Positions 24,700 to 36,750 are shown, counted from the first letter of the stretch. The stretch is 64,000 bases of DNA from an uncultured Candidatus Melainabacteria bacterium (GCA_932182025.1 CAKNXK010000010.1:1-64000); one strand, 5' to 3'. Program-made: numbers and translations. Notes: generated by a model not told the origin, from the letters alone.

Positions 24700-27365
24700 T
24701 CTAAACTGCTTTTCTTAACCTTTTGTTTAAGTTTATAAATCAAATAGTTTTCATCATTAGTCGGCAACAAATTTGGATTTCTCTTATATTTGATTGCATC
24801 TTTTGGCGATAATTGAAGCAAGTTCAATTTTTCCTGCTTAGATTTCATATTTTTATATTGACGTTGAAGCATTAAGTAATCTTTTAGCATTACAGCATTG
24901 GCACCAACTTGCGACATTCCCGATGTTTGCTTTATTTTTTGATTTTGCTGCATAAACCATATATCCAACAAAGATTCAAAAGACTCATTTGCTGATGTTC
25001 TTGCTTTATCCAAGTTCAACTGATTTGAACTTGGCATAATATTATATTTCTTCATCATATTAGCAACCATTGAATATAAGCTGCTTGTATTTACCTCATC
25101 CAAAGCTGTTTTATTGTCAAAGAAACATTTTTTCAACTCAGCAGAAATCTTTTCTTTTGCCTGTTCATTGGTCAAACCGCTTGCTTCAAGATTTGCTCCT
25201 TCAAGCATATATTCAACAATATCAGGAACATCCGCTCTTTGAATATATGTTGTAAATCTCAAAGAATTCATTGCCTTTTGAGCAGACAGGTCAATCGTAT
25301 TACCTGTATCAATCAGGGTAAATATCTGACCTTTGCGTTTTTTCATTGCATTATAGTCAATAAACACGTTGCCCGGGTGAATATCTGCGTGCAATGTTTT
25401 ACCCGCCTTATCAACTTTGTAGAACTGTTCAACCATTACTTTCATATATTCTTCAAACAGGTATTTTGCATCAGCATCGTCCATTTTGATTTCGCCAATA
25501 TCAGGAGTACGAGCTTCTATTCTTGCAATTTCTTTCTTAGAACTACTAATCCAACGTTCATAATCAGCTATTCTTTTTTGAATAAATTCTTCACGGGATT
25601 TGCCAGAAATTGCAAGAGATTGTTCATCCCATTCATCCAGTTTCCCTGCTTTTAGCTCCTCTAATCTGCGTTCAAAGCATGATAACCAAGAACGTTCACG
25701 ATTTAGCTTAATCAATGAGTCTAAGCTTATACCTTCCGCTTTTTCCATTATGTAAACACCGTTTTTAACTTCAATCGGTTTTACAACATGCGCAGTTTTA
25801 GTATATTCTACCAGTTTTTTAGCAGCATCTGCTTCATTTTGGAAATCAACTTCTTTTGCAATACCTTCTGCAAGGTCATCAATATTTCTTAAAAGATAAT
25901 CTTTTTCTTGCTGAGATTTACCATCAAGTCCATTAATTAATTCAACAAACTTTTGTTTATCTGCAAGGATTTTTTCTTTAGAAATTCCTTCTTTAAGTGC
26001 TTTAACGCAGACATCTTTACCCTCAGGGGTTGTTACAAGATAAGTTTCAGCAATTGTACCAACACCTAAGCATTTTTTGAATACATAACCGTCACCCAAT
26101 TTTTCTTTCAAAAATGCCTGTACTTGCGCGTCATCTCTTGTACGTGGACAATTTTCACGCAAAGCTTCCGCCCACTCACCTGTTTTACCGATTTGCAAGA
26201 ACTTAACAGCAAAAATATTTTCTTCTGTAAGCTTGGTAATACGCTCTGCCATTGATAAATTTGCTTCATTTTTGAAAACAATATCTTCTATATTTTTAGA
26301 ACCAAGAAGTAAATCTGATAGTTCCTGATAAGTTGTTTGACCTTCAAACTCGGATTTTTTCAATGTTGCATTAACCAGTTTTTCTGTTGCAGATTTAAGG
26401 TTTTTGTCATAAACAGATGTCCATCTGACTTTCTTAACCATAGGAACAGCTGCCGCTGCTGCAAATGCCGCATGAGTAATCGCATCACTTTTAAGGTTTT
26501 CCACATAACCATTAATTGATTTGTCTTTTTCTGTTTTATTAGCAACAAAATATCTGTTTAAACTGTTACCCGCAAAATAAGCAGGAATACCAACTATTCC
26601 GCCGCCGATAAGAGTAATAGGCATCATCAAACCGTTAATCATGCCTGATAAGAAGTTATTAGGATGTTCCTTCTTGTTTAATTTCTTTTCGTATTTATAT
26701 GCAGCTTTATCATAACGATCTTTTGCTCCGTTAAAATCTTTCTTATCAACTTCTTTTGAGCCGATACGGTTGAGTTTCAGAATACCCCATTTAGACAAAC
26801 CGCCTGCAAGAGCTGCGGCGACAGTCGCAACACCAACCATTTTTGCATTGGATTGACCTGATTTAATTATAGACTCGCCAAGTCTTCCCCAGAAACCTTT
26901 TCCTGATTCTTTGCTAATTTCTCCAATCATTTTTGCCATATCATCATAATATTTTTTATTGATTTGCATTTCTGCACTCAACATCTTTAATTTATTACGA
27001 ATAGCAAAGAATGTTACTCCGGAAGCTCCGATAGAAATCAAATCACCAAACCCTTGAGAAGAATTCACCTGTGATTTTCTATATTTATCAATAGTTTCTT
27101 TAGCTTGTTCTTCTGTAATTTCTCCAGATTCAACTTTTGCAAGTTCTGCTTGGACTTTTTTAGAACCAATGCCTAAGCCTGTAAGATTCTTGATGCCATC
27201 ATATAAACGCTCAACCAAACCATTTTTCTTATGCTGATGTATAAACTCATCATGAGCACTCAAAGGAGGTCTCATTTCTCTATCATATTTAACTTGTGCC
27301 TTAAGCATTTCTTTGCTCATTGGCATCATTTGCGGTTGAAGGTAATTGTTTTGTATTTCAGACAT
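24696..27365 (-). CDS. Very long AarF/ABC1/UbiB-type atypical kinase with membrane-associated N-terminal region
   Basis: At 889 residues this is far longer than AarF/UbiB (about 540-560). The kinase part lies around residues 400-740: VFKKCLGVGTIAETYLVTT is the modified nucleotide loop, VCVKALKEGISKE holds the Lys, EVDFQNEADAAKKL and MEKAEGISL are ABC1 signatures, and LHADIHPGNVFIDY plus LIDTGNT are catalytic. The first 400 residues contain two or three hydrophobic stretches (GFGDLISIGASGVTFFAI; MMPITLIGGGIVGIPAYF) and a long helical domain without known match. ABC1 proteins support quinone biosynthesis or lipid handling. No quinone gene is nearby. It converges on the hydrolase with shared stop palindrome. 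Confidence 0.8.
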   Translation of the reverse strand: MSEIQNNYLQPQMMPMSKEMLKAQVKYDREMRPPLSAHDEFIHQHKKNGLVERLYDGIKNLTGLGIGSKKVQAELAKVESGEITEEQAKETIDKYRKSQVNSSQGFGDLISIGASGVTFFAIRNKLKMLSAEMQINKKYYDDMAKMIGEISKESGKGFWGRLGESIIKSGQSNAKMVGVATVAAALAGGLSKWGILKLNRIGSKEVDKKDFNGAKDRYDKAAYKYEKKLNKKEHPNNFLSGMINGLMMPITLIGGGIVGIPAYFAGNSLNRYFVANKTEKDKSINGYVENLKSDAITHAAFAAAAAVPMVKKVRWTSVYDKNLKSATEKLVNATLKKSEFEGQTTYQELSDLLLGSKNIEDIVFKNEANLSMAERITKLTEENIFAVKFLQIGKTGEWAEALRENCPRTRDDAQVQAFLKEKLGDGYVFKKCLGVGTIAETYLVTTPEGKDVCVKALKEGISKEKILADKQKFVELINGLDGKSQQEKDYLLRNIDDLAEGIAKEVDFQNEADAAKKLVEYTKTAHVVKPIEVKNGVYIMEKAEGISLDSLIKLNRERSWLSCFERRLEELKAGKLDEWDEQSLAISGKSREEFIQKRIADYERWISSSKKEIARIEARTPDIGEIKMDDADAKYLFEEYMKVMVEQFYKVDKAGKTLHADIHPGNVFIDYNAMKKRKGQIFTLIDTGNTIDLSAQKAMNSLRFTTYIQRADVPDIVEYMLEGANLEASGLTNEQAKEKISAELKKCFFDNKTALDEVNTSSLYSMVANMMKKYNIMPSSNQLNLDKARTSANESFESLLDIWFMQQNQKIKQTSGMSQVGANAVMLKDYLMLQRQYKNMKSKQEKLNLLQLSPKDAIKYKRNPNLLPTNDENYLIYKLKQKVKKSSLD

Positions 27366-27499
27366 ATTCCACCCTAAAAACTTACATATACTATATAAAA
27401 GTCACTAAATTCACAAAAATTGTTAATTTGTAAAAAATTATTAACAATTCAGCAAAAATAAAAATTCACATTCATTATATCTCAAAAAAAGGAGACTAT

Positions 27500-29626
<2,127 letters not shown>

Positions 29627-29748
29627 AATCTCTCCTATAAAATAACAAGGGAAAACCTTTCCACCAATTTAATTAGAACATAAAAAGCCAAAAAAGTAAA
29701 ACAAAAAAAATATTTTTCTGTTTTATAATAATAAAAAAGGGGCATATT

Positions 29749-30186
29749 ATGAAAATAGCAAAATTACAATCAACATTTCCAAGAATTACTAAAGCAATTG
29801 AAAATTACAGATACACTAAACACAAAGCAGAATTGGACAGCCTTGTAGACTTATCAGGTGCCTATCATGATGCTCATAAACAATTAATAAATGCACAAGA
29901 AGGTCTTGCAAATTATGCAAAAGCAAAAAATGTTAGAATAAGTTTTAACAATATGTTAATGGAACGCAGCATGAATATTACGATTACCAACAAAGACGGT
30001 AAACAAGCTAATGCAGTAATTAATAGCAAAACTGATGAGATTGAAACTGTTGAACGACCAATTAAAAGAATGCTGGAAGACAAAGACGGAACTAATTATG
30101 CAGCAATAGGAACAGAGTCACACGAAGACAATTTTCTTAGAAGAGTTTATAGAACAGTAGAAACCTTGACAAATTCATTTAAATAA
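29749..30186 (+). CDS. Hypothetical 145-residue protein
   Basis: No family recognised. It is soluble, highly charged, with an N-terminal helical half (LVDLSGAYHDAHKQLINAQEG) and a beta-rich middle (MNITITNKDGKQANAVINSKTDEIETVERP) that recalls short flagellar-locus proteins of FlaG type, though this is weak. AAAAAGG precedes the ATG. It is a single gene followed by a good terminator. Confidence 0.55.
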   Translation: MKIAKLQSTFPRITKAIENYRYTKHKAELDSLVDLSGAYHDAHKQLINAQEGLANYAKAKNVRISFNNMLMERSMNITITNKDGKQANAVINSKTDEIETVERPIKRMLEDKDGTNYAAIGTESHEDNFLRRVYRTVETLTNSFK

Positions 30187-30190
30187 TAAA

Positions 30191-30217
30191 AAAGAGAACC
30201 AATGGTTCTCTTTTTTA
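30191..30217 (+). terminator. Intrinsic terminator
   Basis: AAAGAGAACC, loop AAT, GGTTCTCTTT with a T-run after. It ends the gene at 29749 and, with the A-run on its other side, could also end the minus-strand tRNA transcript. Confidence 0.88.
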
Positions 30218-30219
30218 TT

Positions 30220-30291
<72 letters not shown>

Positions 30292-30321
30292 GCAACGCAT
30301 TATTTATTCAATTTTCATAAT

Positions 30322-30407
30322 TATGGCTTGCGGTAGCATACGCTACCTACCTCTCCTCGAACGTGACATTTAGTCACCTTCTCGTCGAACGGGTGCCATA
30401 GTCCCGC
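30322..30407. repeat. Structured element with partial tRNA duplication
   Basis: The 13 bases GCCATAGTCCCGC, which cover the tRNA 5' end (30281-30293), recur at 30395-30407. Between lie two hairpins, GGTAGC-ATAC-GCTACC (30332-30347) and GTGAC-ATTTA-GTCAC (30363-30377), two near-identical direct repeats CTCTCCTCGAACG and TTCTCGTCGAACG (30351-30363 and 30379-30391), and an outer pair TATGGC (30322-30327) / GCCATA (30395-30400). Together they can fold into a multi-branched structure just upstream of the tRNA. Confidence 0.6.
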
Positions 30408-30445
30408 GATAACAATATCTATAGTATCAACTACAAATAAAAAAA

Positions 30446-31508
30446 TCAAGCTTTTAAGAATGATTCTATAAAACCATCCAATTCACCATCCATTACAGCA
30501 TCAACATTACCCATTTCAAAACCTGTGCGATGGTCTTTTACCAATTTATACGGATGGAACACGTACGAACGAATTTGGGAACCAAAATTAATATCAAAAT
30601 TCTCACCCTTCAATTCTGCAAGCTTCTTCTCATGTTCCCGTTGACGAATTTCCAAAAGCTTTGACGCAAGCATCTGCATTGCATTTTCTTTGTTTTGAAG
30701 CTGTGAGCGTTCCTGTTGGCATTTAACCACAATCCCAGTAGGTTTGTGCAAAATCCTAACAGCTGTTTCCACCTTATTAACATTCTGCCCGCCAGCACCG
30801 CCTGAACGCATTGTATCAACCTCAATGTCATCAGGTGGAATAACAATTGTTTTTTCATAATCTGCAATAATAGGCGAAACTTCACAAGATGCAAAACTTG
30901 TCTGTCGTTTACCGTTTGCGTTAAACGGTGAAATTCTTACAAGCCTGTGAACACCTTTTTCAGCTTTCGCATATCCATAAGCAAACTTACCTGAAAGCTT
31001 TATGGTTGCAGATTTAATCCCTGCTTCTTCACCATCAGATTTATCCACAAGCTCAACCTTCCATCCGCGTGCTTCTGCCCAGCGAATATACATTCTCAAA
31101 AGCATATTTGCCCAGTCCTGTGCATCAGTACCGCCTGCTCCCGCATTAATTGACAAAAACGCATCGGCTTCATCATACTCGCCGGACAACATTTTTTGAA
31201 TATCATATTTATCCAACTGTTTTTCAAGCTCAACTAAAGACGATTCGCTTTCTTTGATAAGCTCGTCATCGCCAATTTCTTCTGCTGCTAAAGCATCTTC
31301 CAAAATCGAATCCCAACCGTCAAAAAGAGCAAGAGTTTCTTTTATCTCACGACTTTTTTGACCTAATTCAGAAGCAAGATTCTGATTTGACCAAACATCA
31401 GGGCTTTGTAGTTTAGCCTCAAGTTCTTTTAATTCAGTCTCTAAACCTTCACGGTCAAAGACACTCCTTATTTTTATTTACACGTTCTTGTAATTCGTTT
31501 ATATTCAT
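30446..31508 (-). CDS. prfB: Peptide chain release factor 2 with programmed +1 frameshift
   Basis: The gene is two overlapping frames. Frame one runs from ATG 31508 for 17 codons ([17 protein letters not shown]) to CTT TGA; skipping T31457 continues at GAC into a 336-codon frame to 30446, total 353 residues. RF2 recognises UGA and UAA: the SPF tripeptide is in RISPFNAN and the catalytic GGQ in [12 protein letters not shown]. Reading only the downstream open frame (from 31303) would lose about 68 residues. The start lies inside the end of tmk (35-base overlap), with AGCAGG upstream. Confidence 0.93.
31454..31469 (-). promoter_or_regulatory. prfB recoding site
   Basis: On the minus strand AAGGAG is followed after TGT by CTT TGA C. 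The internal Shine-Dalgarno-like sequence, slippery CTT and in-frame TGA followed by C match the known autoregulatory frameshift site of prfB, where low RF2 allows the +1 shift and so more RF2. Confidence 0.92.
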
Positions 31509-32097
31509 CTATTACCTGCTTATGTATTTCTTCAATTGTTTGAGCGGAATTAATAACACGAACCCTCTCCGGTTCACTCTTAGCAATTTCAAGAAAACCT
31601 TGTCTTACGCGTTCAAAAAATTCAACCCCTGCAGCTTCCATTCTATCTTTTTCACTTCCAACACGACTTTGAGAGGTTTCAACATCAACGTCAAAAACAA
31701 GAGTCAAATCAGGTTTCAATCCGCCGGTTGCAATATTATTCAAAGAATGTATCTGTTCCAAATCTAAACCTCTGCCGTATCCCTGATAAGCAACAGTAGA
31801 ATCTGTATGCCTGTCACAAAGAACAACCACACCCATTTCAAGAGCCGGTTTAATAATACAGTCAATATGCTGTGCTCTATCAGCAAGAAATAAAAATGAT
31901 TCGCACTGCGGAGAAACCTCACCGTCATAATTAAGTAAAATTTCTCTAAGCTTAACTCCCAAGCCCTTTGAACCGGGTTCGCGAGTTAACAAAGTCTCAT
32001 ATCCTAGCCCCCTCAAATACTCATCAAGAAGTTTAATCTGAGTGGTCTTACCGCATCCGTCTGCGCCTTCAAATGTTATAAATAGGCCTTTATTCAT
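31474..32097 (-). CDS. tmk: Thymidylate kinase
   Basis: The 207-residue enzyme phosphorylates dTMP to dTDP. Walker A is [13 protein letters not shown] near the start, the DR motif with the dTMP-binding region is [16 protein letters not shown], and [11 protein letters not shown] holds the catalytic Arg loop. Length is standard. The last 35 bases overlap the start of prfB on the same strand. holB, often linked to tmk, is not here. Confidence 0.95.
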   Translation of the reverse strand: MNKGLFITFEGADGCGKTTQIKLLDEYLRGLGYETLLTREPGSKGLGVKLREILLNYDGEVSPQCESFLFLADRAQHIDCIIKPALEMGVVVLCDRHTDSTVAYQGYGRGLDLEQIHSLNNIATGGLKPDLTLVFDVDVETSQSRVGSEKDRMEAAGVEFFERVRQGFLEIAKSEPERVRVINSAQTIEEIHKQVIDEYKRITRTCK

Positions 32098-32125
32098 AAT
32101 ATGATTTTAGCATAAAAACAATGCC

Positions 32126-33058
32126 CTATAAACCAATGTTTTGATTTAGTTTGAAATAGTCAATCAATTTTAATATAGAAACAATTTCCTCATACATAAT
32201 ATAATATTGTTTTGAATCATCAATAGGCTTTACTAATGAACATATAGAAAACACATCTTTATTTGTTGGCAATGCAATAATCAATTTATTATAATGAAAT
32301 GCACAGCTGACTTTATTCACTCCAAAAGCTGTTTTCATATTATTTAAGCGAACCATAAAAGATGGCGTAATAAGATATCTTGCATCTACAGGATCATTAG
32401 TAAAAACGTCATAGTTCTTCTCAAATTTAACATCTTCTAAAACAGTATGTTTCAAACTCCTTGAAGGAGACATGTGCAGCATAGAATCCGGCTTAATAAT
32501 CGTATGGCTGTTAAATTTCTTATTCATATCAAGTTTTACAAGAATACCCTGAAAAACTGTTGATTTATTCTTACCACTCTTATATGTAAAACGCCCTTCA
32601 ACAATATCAAGATGCACATCTTTATACACTCCCTGAAAGATGTCATCATAAGATACAGAATTATATCTCGGTATAACATATGAATCTTTAAATACATGTC
32701 CACCTGGATACGAACCTTCTGACCACTTTAAATTACCAAAACATGCACACACAATCGGCATAATTTGTTTCTTAATCTTATTTTCAAAATTTTTTTTAAA
32801 AAAATACCAGCTTAGCCAAGCTAATACTAAACACAGCATTGGAAGATTTGAATTATTATCACTTGATGTAAAAGGTACAAATAAGGGCGCGAGTGATAAT
32901 ATTATACTAAGAAGCACAAAACCTGCTGAAACCCTTGTAGCGAGTGCTCTTGTCTTCTTTCTTTCAGCTTCAAATGGTTTAATCTTAGGAACAATCTTTT
33001 TTTCAAAAGAATCATAAAACTCTTTTCGCATTTGGGTGTAAGTTTTTTCTGTAGCCAT
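32126..33058 (-). CDS. DUF3137 family membrane protein
   Basis: The 310-residue protein starts TYTQMRKEFYDSFEKKIVPKI, has two membrane helices (about residues 43-85) and a C-terminal cytoplasmic or periplasmic domain with DDIFQGVYKDVHLDIVEG and FEKNYDVFTNDPVDARYLITPSFM, the hallmark of DUF3137. It is a paralogue of the protein at 33772. Function unknown. LemA lies between the two paralogues, a combination seen repeatedly in bacteria with DUF3137, suggesting one membrane complex. It converges on nothing; tmk follows after 28 bases. Confidence 0.8.
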   Translation of the reverse strand: MATEKTYTQMRKEFYDSFEKKIVPKIKPFEAERKKTRALATRVSAGFVLLSIILSLAPLFVPFTSSDNNSNLPMLCLVLAWLSWYFFKKNFENKIKKQIMPIVCACFGNLKWSEGSYPGGHVFKDSYVIPRYNSVSYDDIFQGVYKDVHLDIVEGRFTYKSGKNKSTVFQGILVKLDMNKKFNSHTIIKPDSMLHMSPSRSLKHTVLEDVKFEKNYDVFTNDPVDARYLITPSFMVRLNNMKTAFGVNKVSCAFHYNKLIIALPTNKDVFSICSLVKPIDDSKQYYIMYEEIVSILKLIDYFKLNQNIGL

Positions 33059-33112
33059 TTTTACCTCTAAAAAATAGCAAGACTTATTTAAGCCTTGCTA
33101 TTTTAAACAAAT

Positions 33113-33685
33113 TTATTTTAAGAAATCTGCTGCATTAACAGCTTTGCGTTCATGTTCTTCTGCCTTGAAGAAATCTGTTGATTTTATATTCAACATAGCA
33201 GCAAACATTGATGAAGGGAATATTTCCACAGCATTTTTAAGCTCTAATGCTGCTGAATTATAAAATCTTCTTGCTGCAGCAATATGTTCCTCTACTTCGT
33301 TATAAGTTTGCATTGCTGTAATCATTGTCTGATCAGCTTTCAATTGAGGATAATTCTCAACTGCAACCATAATTTGCCCCATTTTTTTAGCCAATTCGCC
33401 ATCAAGAGCAATCTTGCGATCAATGTTTTCAAAATTTGAAGCTAAACCCATAGCCTGAGTTCTTAATTTAGTAACTTCTTCTAAAAGCCCTCTTTCATGT
33501 TCCATATATTTCTGAGCAATTGTCAAAATATTTGGAAGTAAATCATATCTCTTTTTCAATTGCACATCAATACTGGCAAAAGCTTCCTGCACCTTGTTTC
33601 TCTTCTGGATAAGAGATACATAAGTATTGTACGCACCAAAAACTACAACCAAACCTATTATGGCATATACGATTGTTAAACTCAT
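33113..33685 (-). CDS. LemA family protein
   Basis: A 190-residue protein with one N-terminal membrane helix (TIVYAIIGLVVVFGAYNTYV) and a four-helix bundle carrying the LemA signature: IQKRNKVQEAFASIDVQLKKR, RYDLLPNILTIAQKY, TYNEVEEHIAAARRFYNSAA and FPSSMFA. LemA is usually tail-out and of unknown function, found with DUF3137 or TPM-domain proteins. It lies between two DUF3137 genes in one transcript. Confidence 0.92.
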   Translation of the reverse strand: MSLTIVYAIIGLVVVFGAYNTYVSLIQKRNKVQEAFASIDVQLKKRYDLLPNILTIAQKYMEHERGLLEEVTKLRTQAMGLASNFENIDRKIALDGELAKKMGQIMVAVENYPQLKADQTMITAMQTYNEVEEHIAAARRFYNSAALELKNAVEIFPSSMFAAMLNIKSTDFFKAEEHERKAVNAADFLK

Positions 33686-33771
33686 AAAACTTCCTTTCTA
33701 TATATTACATCCTAAAACATAGCATTTTTTATACTTGTTTTAATCCTTTATAAATATGAGTTTTAACCCGT

Positions 33772-34734
33772 TTAAAGTCCAAGTTTTCTATCAAAATTAA
33801 ATGAATCAATAAATTTTATTATGGAAATAATTTCTTCATACATCATATAAAATTGATTTATATCATCAAGAGACTTTGAAAGAGAACATATAGAAAACAG
33901 GTCTTTGTTTGATGCCAAATCAAGTCTCAAAAAATTATCACAAAAAAAACATTCTAGCGGGCCTGTCTTAAATACGGTTTTTATATTACTTAAAGATTCC
34001 ATAAAAGAAGGAGTAACAATATACCTTAACTCAATTTCATCATTTGTAAATACATCATATTTGCTTCCGAAATCCACATCTTCCAGTTTTGTTAGCCGAA
34101 GCCCGATTTGAGGGACTACAGCATTTGCAAACAAATTCTTTGTAGTAATAAAACCTGTGCATTTGGCTTTTTTATTCATTCTTAATGTAATACTAATCCT
34201 GCCGGAAATTGGTGTTGAAAGAGGATTATACACATTATATGTGTCTTTTTGCGGATTTGAATTCCTACTTCCTTCCCCTATTTCAAAATTTACATCCTTA
34301 TAAGACCCGACAAACCTGTCATCATACAAAGATGAAGCAGACCACGTTAAATTATCAAAACTCTCACAAAAATATGGCATAATTATTTTTTTTATTTTGT
34401 TCTCAAACTTTTTCTTTATACTATCTCCATAAGCAACAGCTAAAAGAGTACTTAGTTTAAAAGCTCCTGCTAATAACAAAAAGCTAATAAAAAGAAACAA
34501 CCATTTCGAGTTCATCACTCCCAGACATACAATCAACAATGATATAAATAAAGGAACCAAAAAAATTGTACTAAGAATAGAAAACAATATAAAAAAACCT
34601 AAAGTTACGTAAAATTGTTTTCTTTTTAATTTAAGCCTTTCCGGTTCAAATTTTCTTACAGCGGGAATTATTTTAGTCCTATATATTTCCTGAAAATCTT
34701 TACGCATTTGTAAATAAGTTTTATTATCAGACAT
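33772..34734 (-). CDS. DUF3137 family membrane protein, second copy
   Basis: The 320-residue paralogue of the protein at 32126 shares TYLQMRKDFQEIYRTKIIPA, KIKKIIMPYFCESFDNLTW and FGSKYDVFTNDEIELRYIVTPSFM. Two pairs of hydrophobic segments lie at residues about 45-110. The order DUF3137, LemA, DUF3137 suggests duplication around lemA. It follows the lytic transglycosylase gene by 12 bases, so the whole cluster from 36711 to 32126 may be one transcript. Confidence 0.8.
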   Translation of the reverse strand: MSDNKTYLQMRKDFQEIYRTKIIPAVRKFEPERLKLKRKQFYVTLGFFILFSILSTIFLVPLFISLLIVCLGVMNSKWLFLFISFLLLAGAFKLSTLLAVAYGDSIKKKFENKIKKIIMPYFCESFDNLTWSASSLYDDRFVGSYKDVNFEIGEGSRNSNPQKDTYNVYNPLSTPISGRISITLRMNKKAKCTGFITTKNLFANAVVPQIGLRLTKLEDVDFGSKYDVFTNDEIELRYIVTPSFMESLSNIKTVFKTGPLECFFCDNFLRLDLASNKDLFSICSLSKSLDDINQFYMMYEEIISIIKFIDSFNFDRKLGL

Positions 34735-34746
34735 TAGCGCCCTTTC

Positions 34747-36711
34747 TTAATAAATATTTCCATAAACCCAATAAGAGCGTAGGACTTTTTTAACATAATT
34801 CTTCGTTTCAGGATAAGGTATCTGTTCAACAAATTCATCCGCATCATTGTAGATTAATTTTGACATCCATCCTGAAACAGAGCCGATACCGCCATTATAA
34901 GCTGATATTGCATACAAATCTTTATTGCCTAAAACTTTCTTCAAACCTTCATAATACGCACTTCCTGCTCTTACATTACTTTCCGGATTGAAAATATCAC
35001 CAGAAAAACCTCTATTTTGATTAATTTCAGCATAAGTAGCAGGCATAAGCTGCATTAAACCGCCTGCTCCGACAGAACTTCCCGCAAACGGGTTAAAATG
35101 ACTTTCTTCTTTAAGAATTGCTTCCAAGATAATCGGGTTATTAGCCCCCTTATACTTCTCGATTAAATCAAAGTAATGAAGCGGATATATAAGCCTCCAT
35201 CTCAAATCTTCAAAAGAAGGCTTGTTAGGAATTTCATCCATAGCATTTCGTGCTAAGATTGCAGAAATGGTGTAATTTCCTTTTTGATAAGCTATCCAGC
35301 TTTGTATAAATTTATCTTTCTTACAAAGCTCTTCCACCAAATCATAATCTTTTAAAAGAGCTAATCTTATTACAAGATTATTATCCAGCGACTTTTTATA
35401 AGGGAAAACCACAGGTTTTGGAGTAATATTCAAAAACGGCAAAGTTCCGTCATCTTTATATAAATTATAATTTGCTCTATAAGCATAGTATGTATCAGGG
35501 AACTTATTAACCGTTTGTTTATAATACCAATTCGCCCTTTCATAATGTTTTAATTTATGCGAAATCTTGCCCATATAATACATTACAGCGGGAGAGGATT
35601 TAACATTTGGAAATTTTTCTGTATGCAATCTTCCAAGTCTTTGTGCATCAAGATATTTTTTCTGTAAATATTTGGTAATAAAAATATTATATAAAGCATC
35701 CGCAGAAAACTGTCCATCCGGATACTTTTTATACATTGTATTAAAACATGCTTCTTTAAAATTATTCTCAACAACCTCGTTACAATTCAAATAAGATATA
35801 TAATCAGCCCCGGTTGATGAATAATTTTTCGCCGCAAGAGCAGAAATACCCTCTTTACGAGTCGGGAATGTTGCTATATAGTTATCAATTACTTCATACA
35901 CTTCTTCGTTCTTAACTGCAGCAGCATGGTCTTTCAAACCAAATTCCGTATAATATTTTGACTTGTCTTTATTCCCAAGCTTATATTCTGTTTTTGCAAA
36001 ATCTGCCCAACTCTCCGCAAGAGTTGTTTTATTTAAAAACGCGGAAGCTTTTTCAAACTCACCATTAGAATAATATGATTTCGCAATCAAAAGATTATCG
36101 TAGTTTTTGAGAGGAACATCCAGTTTTAAGATTTCATCCACTGAACGTAAAGCAAATCTACCGTCAGGAGCTTTTTCAATATAGGTTTTAAAATTAACCA
36201 ATGCAGCCTGCTTCGCTTTTTCCAACTGTTTTGGGTTTTCAGGAAAATTATTTACTGCTATTAAACCTAAATAATATTCAGAAGCTATTGCATAATCACT
36301 CGTAGGGTATTTTTTTATAATGTTTTTAAAATGTTTTTTTGCTCTTTTATCCTTTAGCTCAAGCATTAAATTTGCCATATTGTATTCACTAATAGGAATA
36401 ATGCTGGATTTTGCACGCATTCGGGTAATTTTACTATATTTTTTTACCGCCAGTTCTTTTCTATCCATGTTTGTAGCGCATCGTGCCTGCCTAAAAAGCG
36501 CAGACGCTTTAAGATTTGAGCCGGAAGGTACTTTTGCGAATTCAAGATAAGCTTTTTCAAAATCAGCATTTTTATAGCTTTCCAAAGCTTCAGAATACGC
36601 ACTTATCCCTCTGTCTTCAGATGAAACATGGTTATAGATAAAATAACCCGTAGTAAAAATTGCCAAGGCTATAACAAAATATAAATCATATTTTTTTCTT
36701 CGTCTTCTCAT
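34747..36711 (-). CDS. Soluble-type lytic transglycosylase with membrane anchor (Slt-like)
   Basis: The 654-residue protein has an N-terminal membrane anchor (residues 7-27), a long TPR-like helical superhelix (residues 40-500) and a C-terminal SLT domain: ILKEESHFNPFAGSSVGAGG with the catalytic Glu, LMQLMPATY, NVRAGSAYY and ISAYNGGIGSV. It cleaves peptidoglycan glycan strands to anhydromuropeptides in the periplasm. The superhelix resembles the doughnut of E. coli Slt70 but contains more TPR units. It heads the cluster with the DUF3137/LemA genes. A TACCCT inverted repeat lies in its leader. Confidence 0.9.
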   Translation of the reverse strand: MRRRRKKYDLYFVIALAIFTTGYFIYNHVSSEDRGISAYSEALESYKNADFEKAYLEFAKVPSGSNLKASALFRQARCATNMDRKELAVKKYSKITRMRAKSSIIPISEYNMANLMLELKDKRAKKHFKNIIKKYPTSDYAIASEYYLGLIAVNNFPENPKQLEKAKQAALVNFKTYIEKAPDGRFALRSVDEILKLDVPLKNYDNLLIAKSYYSNGEFEKASAFLNKTTLAESWADFAKTEYKLGNKDKSKYYTEFGLKDHAAAVKNEEVYEVIDNYIATFPTRKEGISALAAKNYSSTGADYISYLNCNEVVENNFKEACFNTMYKKYPDGQFSADALYNIFITKYLQKKYLDAQRLGRLHTEKFPNVKSSPAVMYYMGKISHKLKHYERANWYYKQTVNKFPDTYYAYRANYNLYKDDGTLPFLNITPKPVVFPYKKSLDNNLVIRLALLKDYDLVEELCKKDKFIQSWIAYQKGNYTISAILARNAMDEIPNKPSFEDLRWRLIYPLHYFDLIEKYKGANNPIILEAILKEESHFNPFAGSSVGAGGLMQLMPATYAEINQNRGFSGDIFNPESNVRAGSAYYEGLKKVLGNKDLYAISAYNGGIGSVSGWMSKLIYNDADEFVEQIPYPETKNYVKKVLRSYWVYGNIY

Positions 36712-36736
36712 TCGAACTTATTCCATACTCTTAAAC

Positions 36737-36750
36737 TACCCTTGAGGGTA
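36737..36750. promoter_or_regulatory. Inverted repeat TACCCT-TG-AGGGTA in the slt leader
   Basis: A 6-bp inverted repeat with 2-base centre lies 26 bases upstream of the transglycosylase start. A very similar repeat, TACCCTT-AA-AAGGGTA, lies in the leader of the HEAT-repeat gene at 60288-60303. Both may be binding sites for one regulator. Two cases only, so support is slight. Confidence 0.35.

Noticed and set aside
30446..31303. A 285-residue RF2 open frame starting at 31303
   Set aside because: It lacks the RF2 N-terminal domain; the reading frame continues upstream to a +1 frameshift site and a start at 31508.
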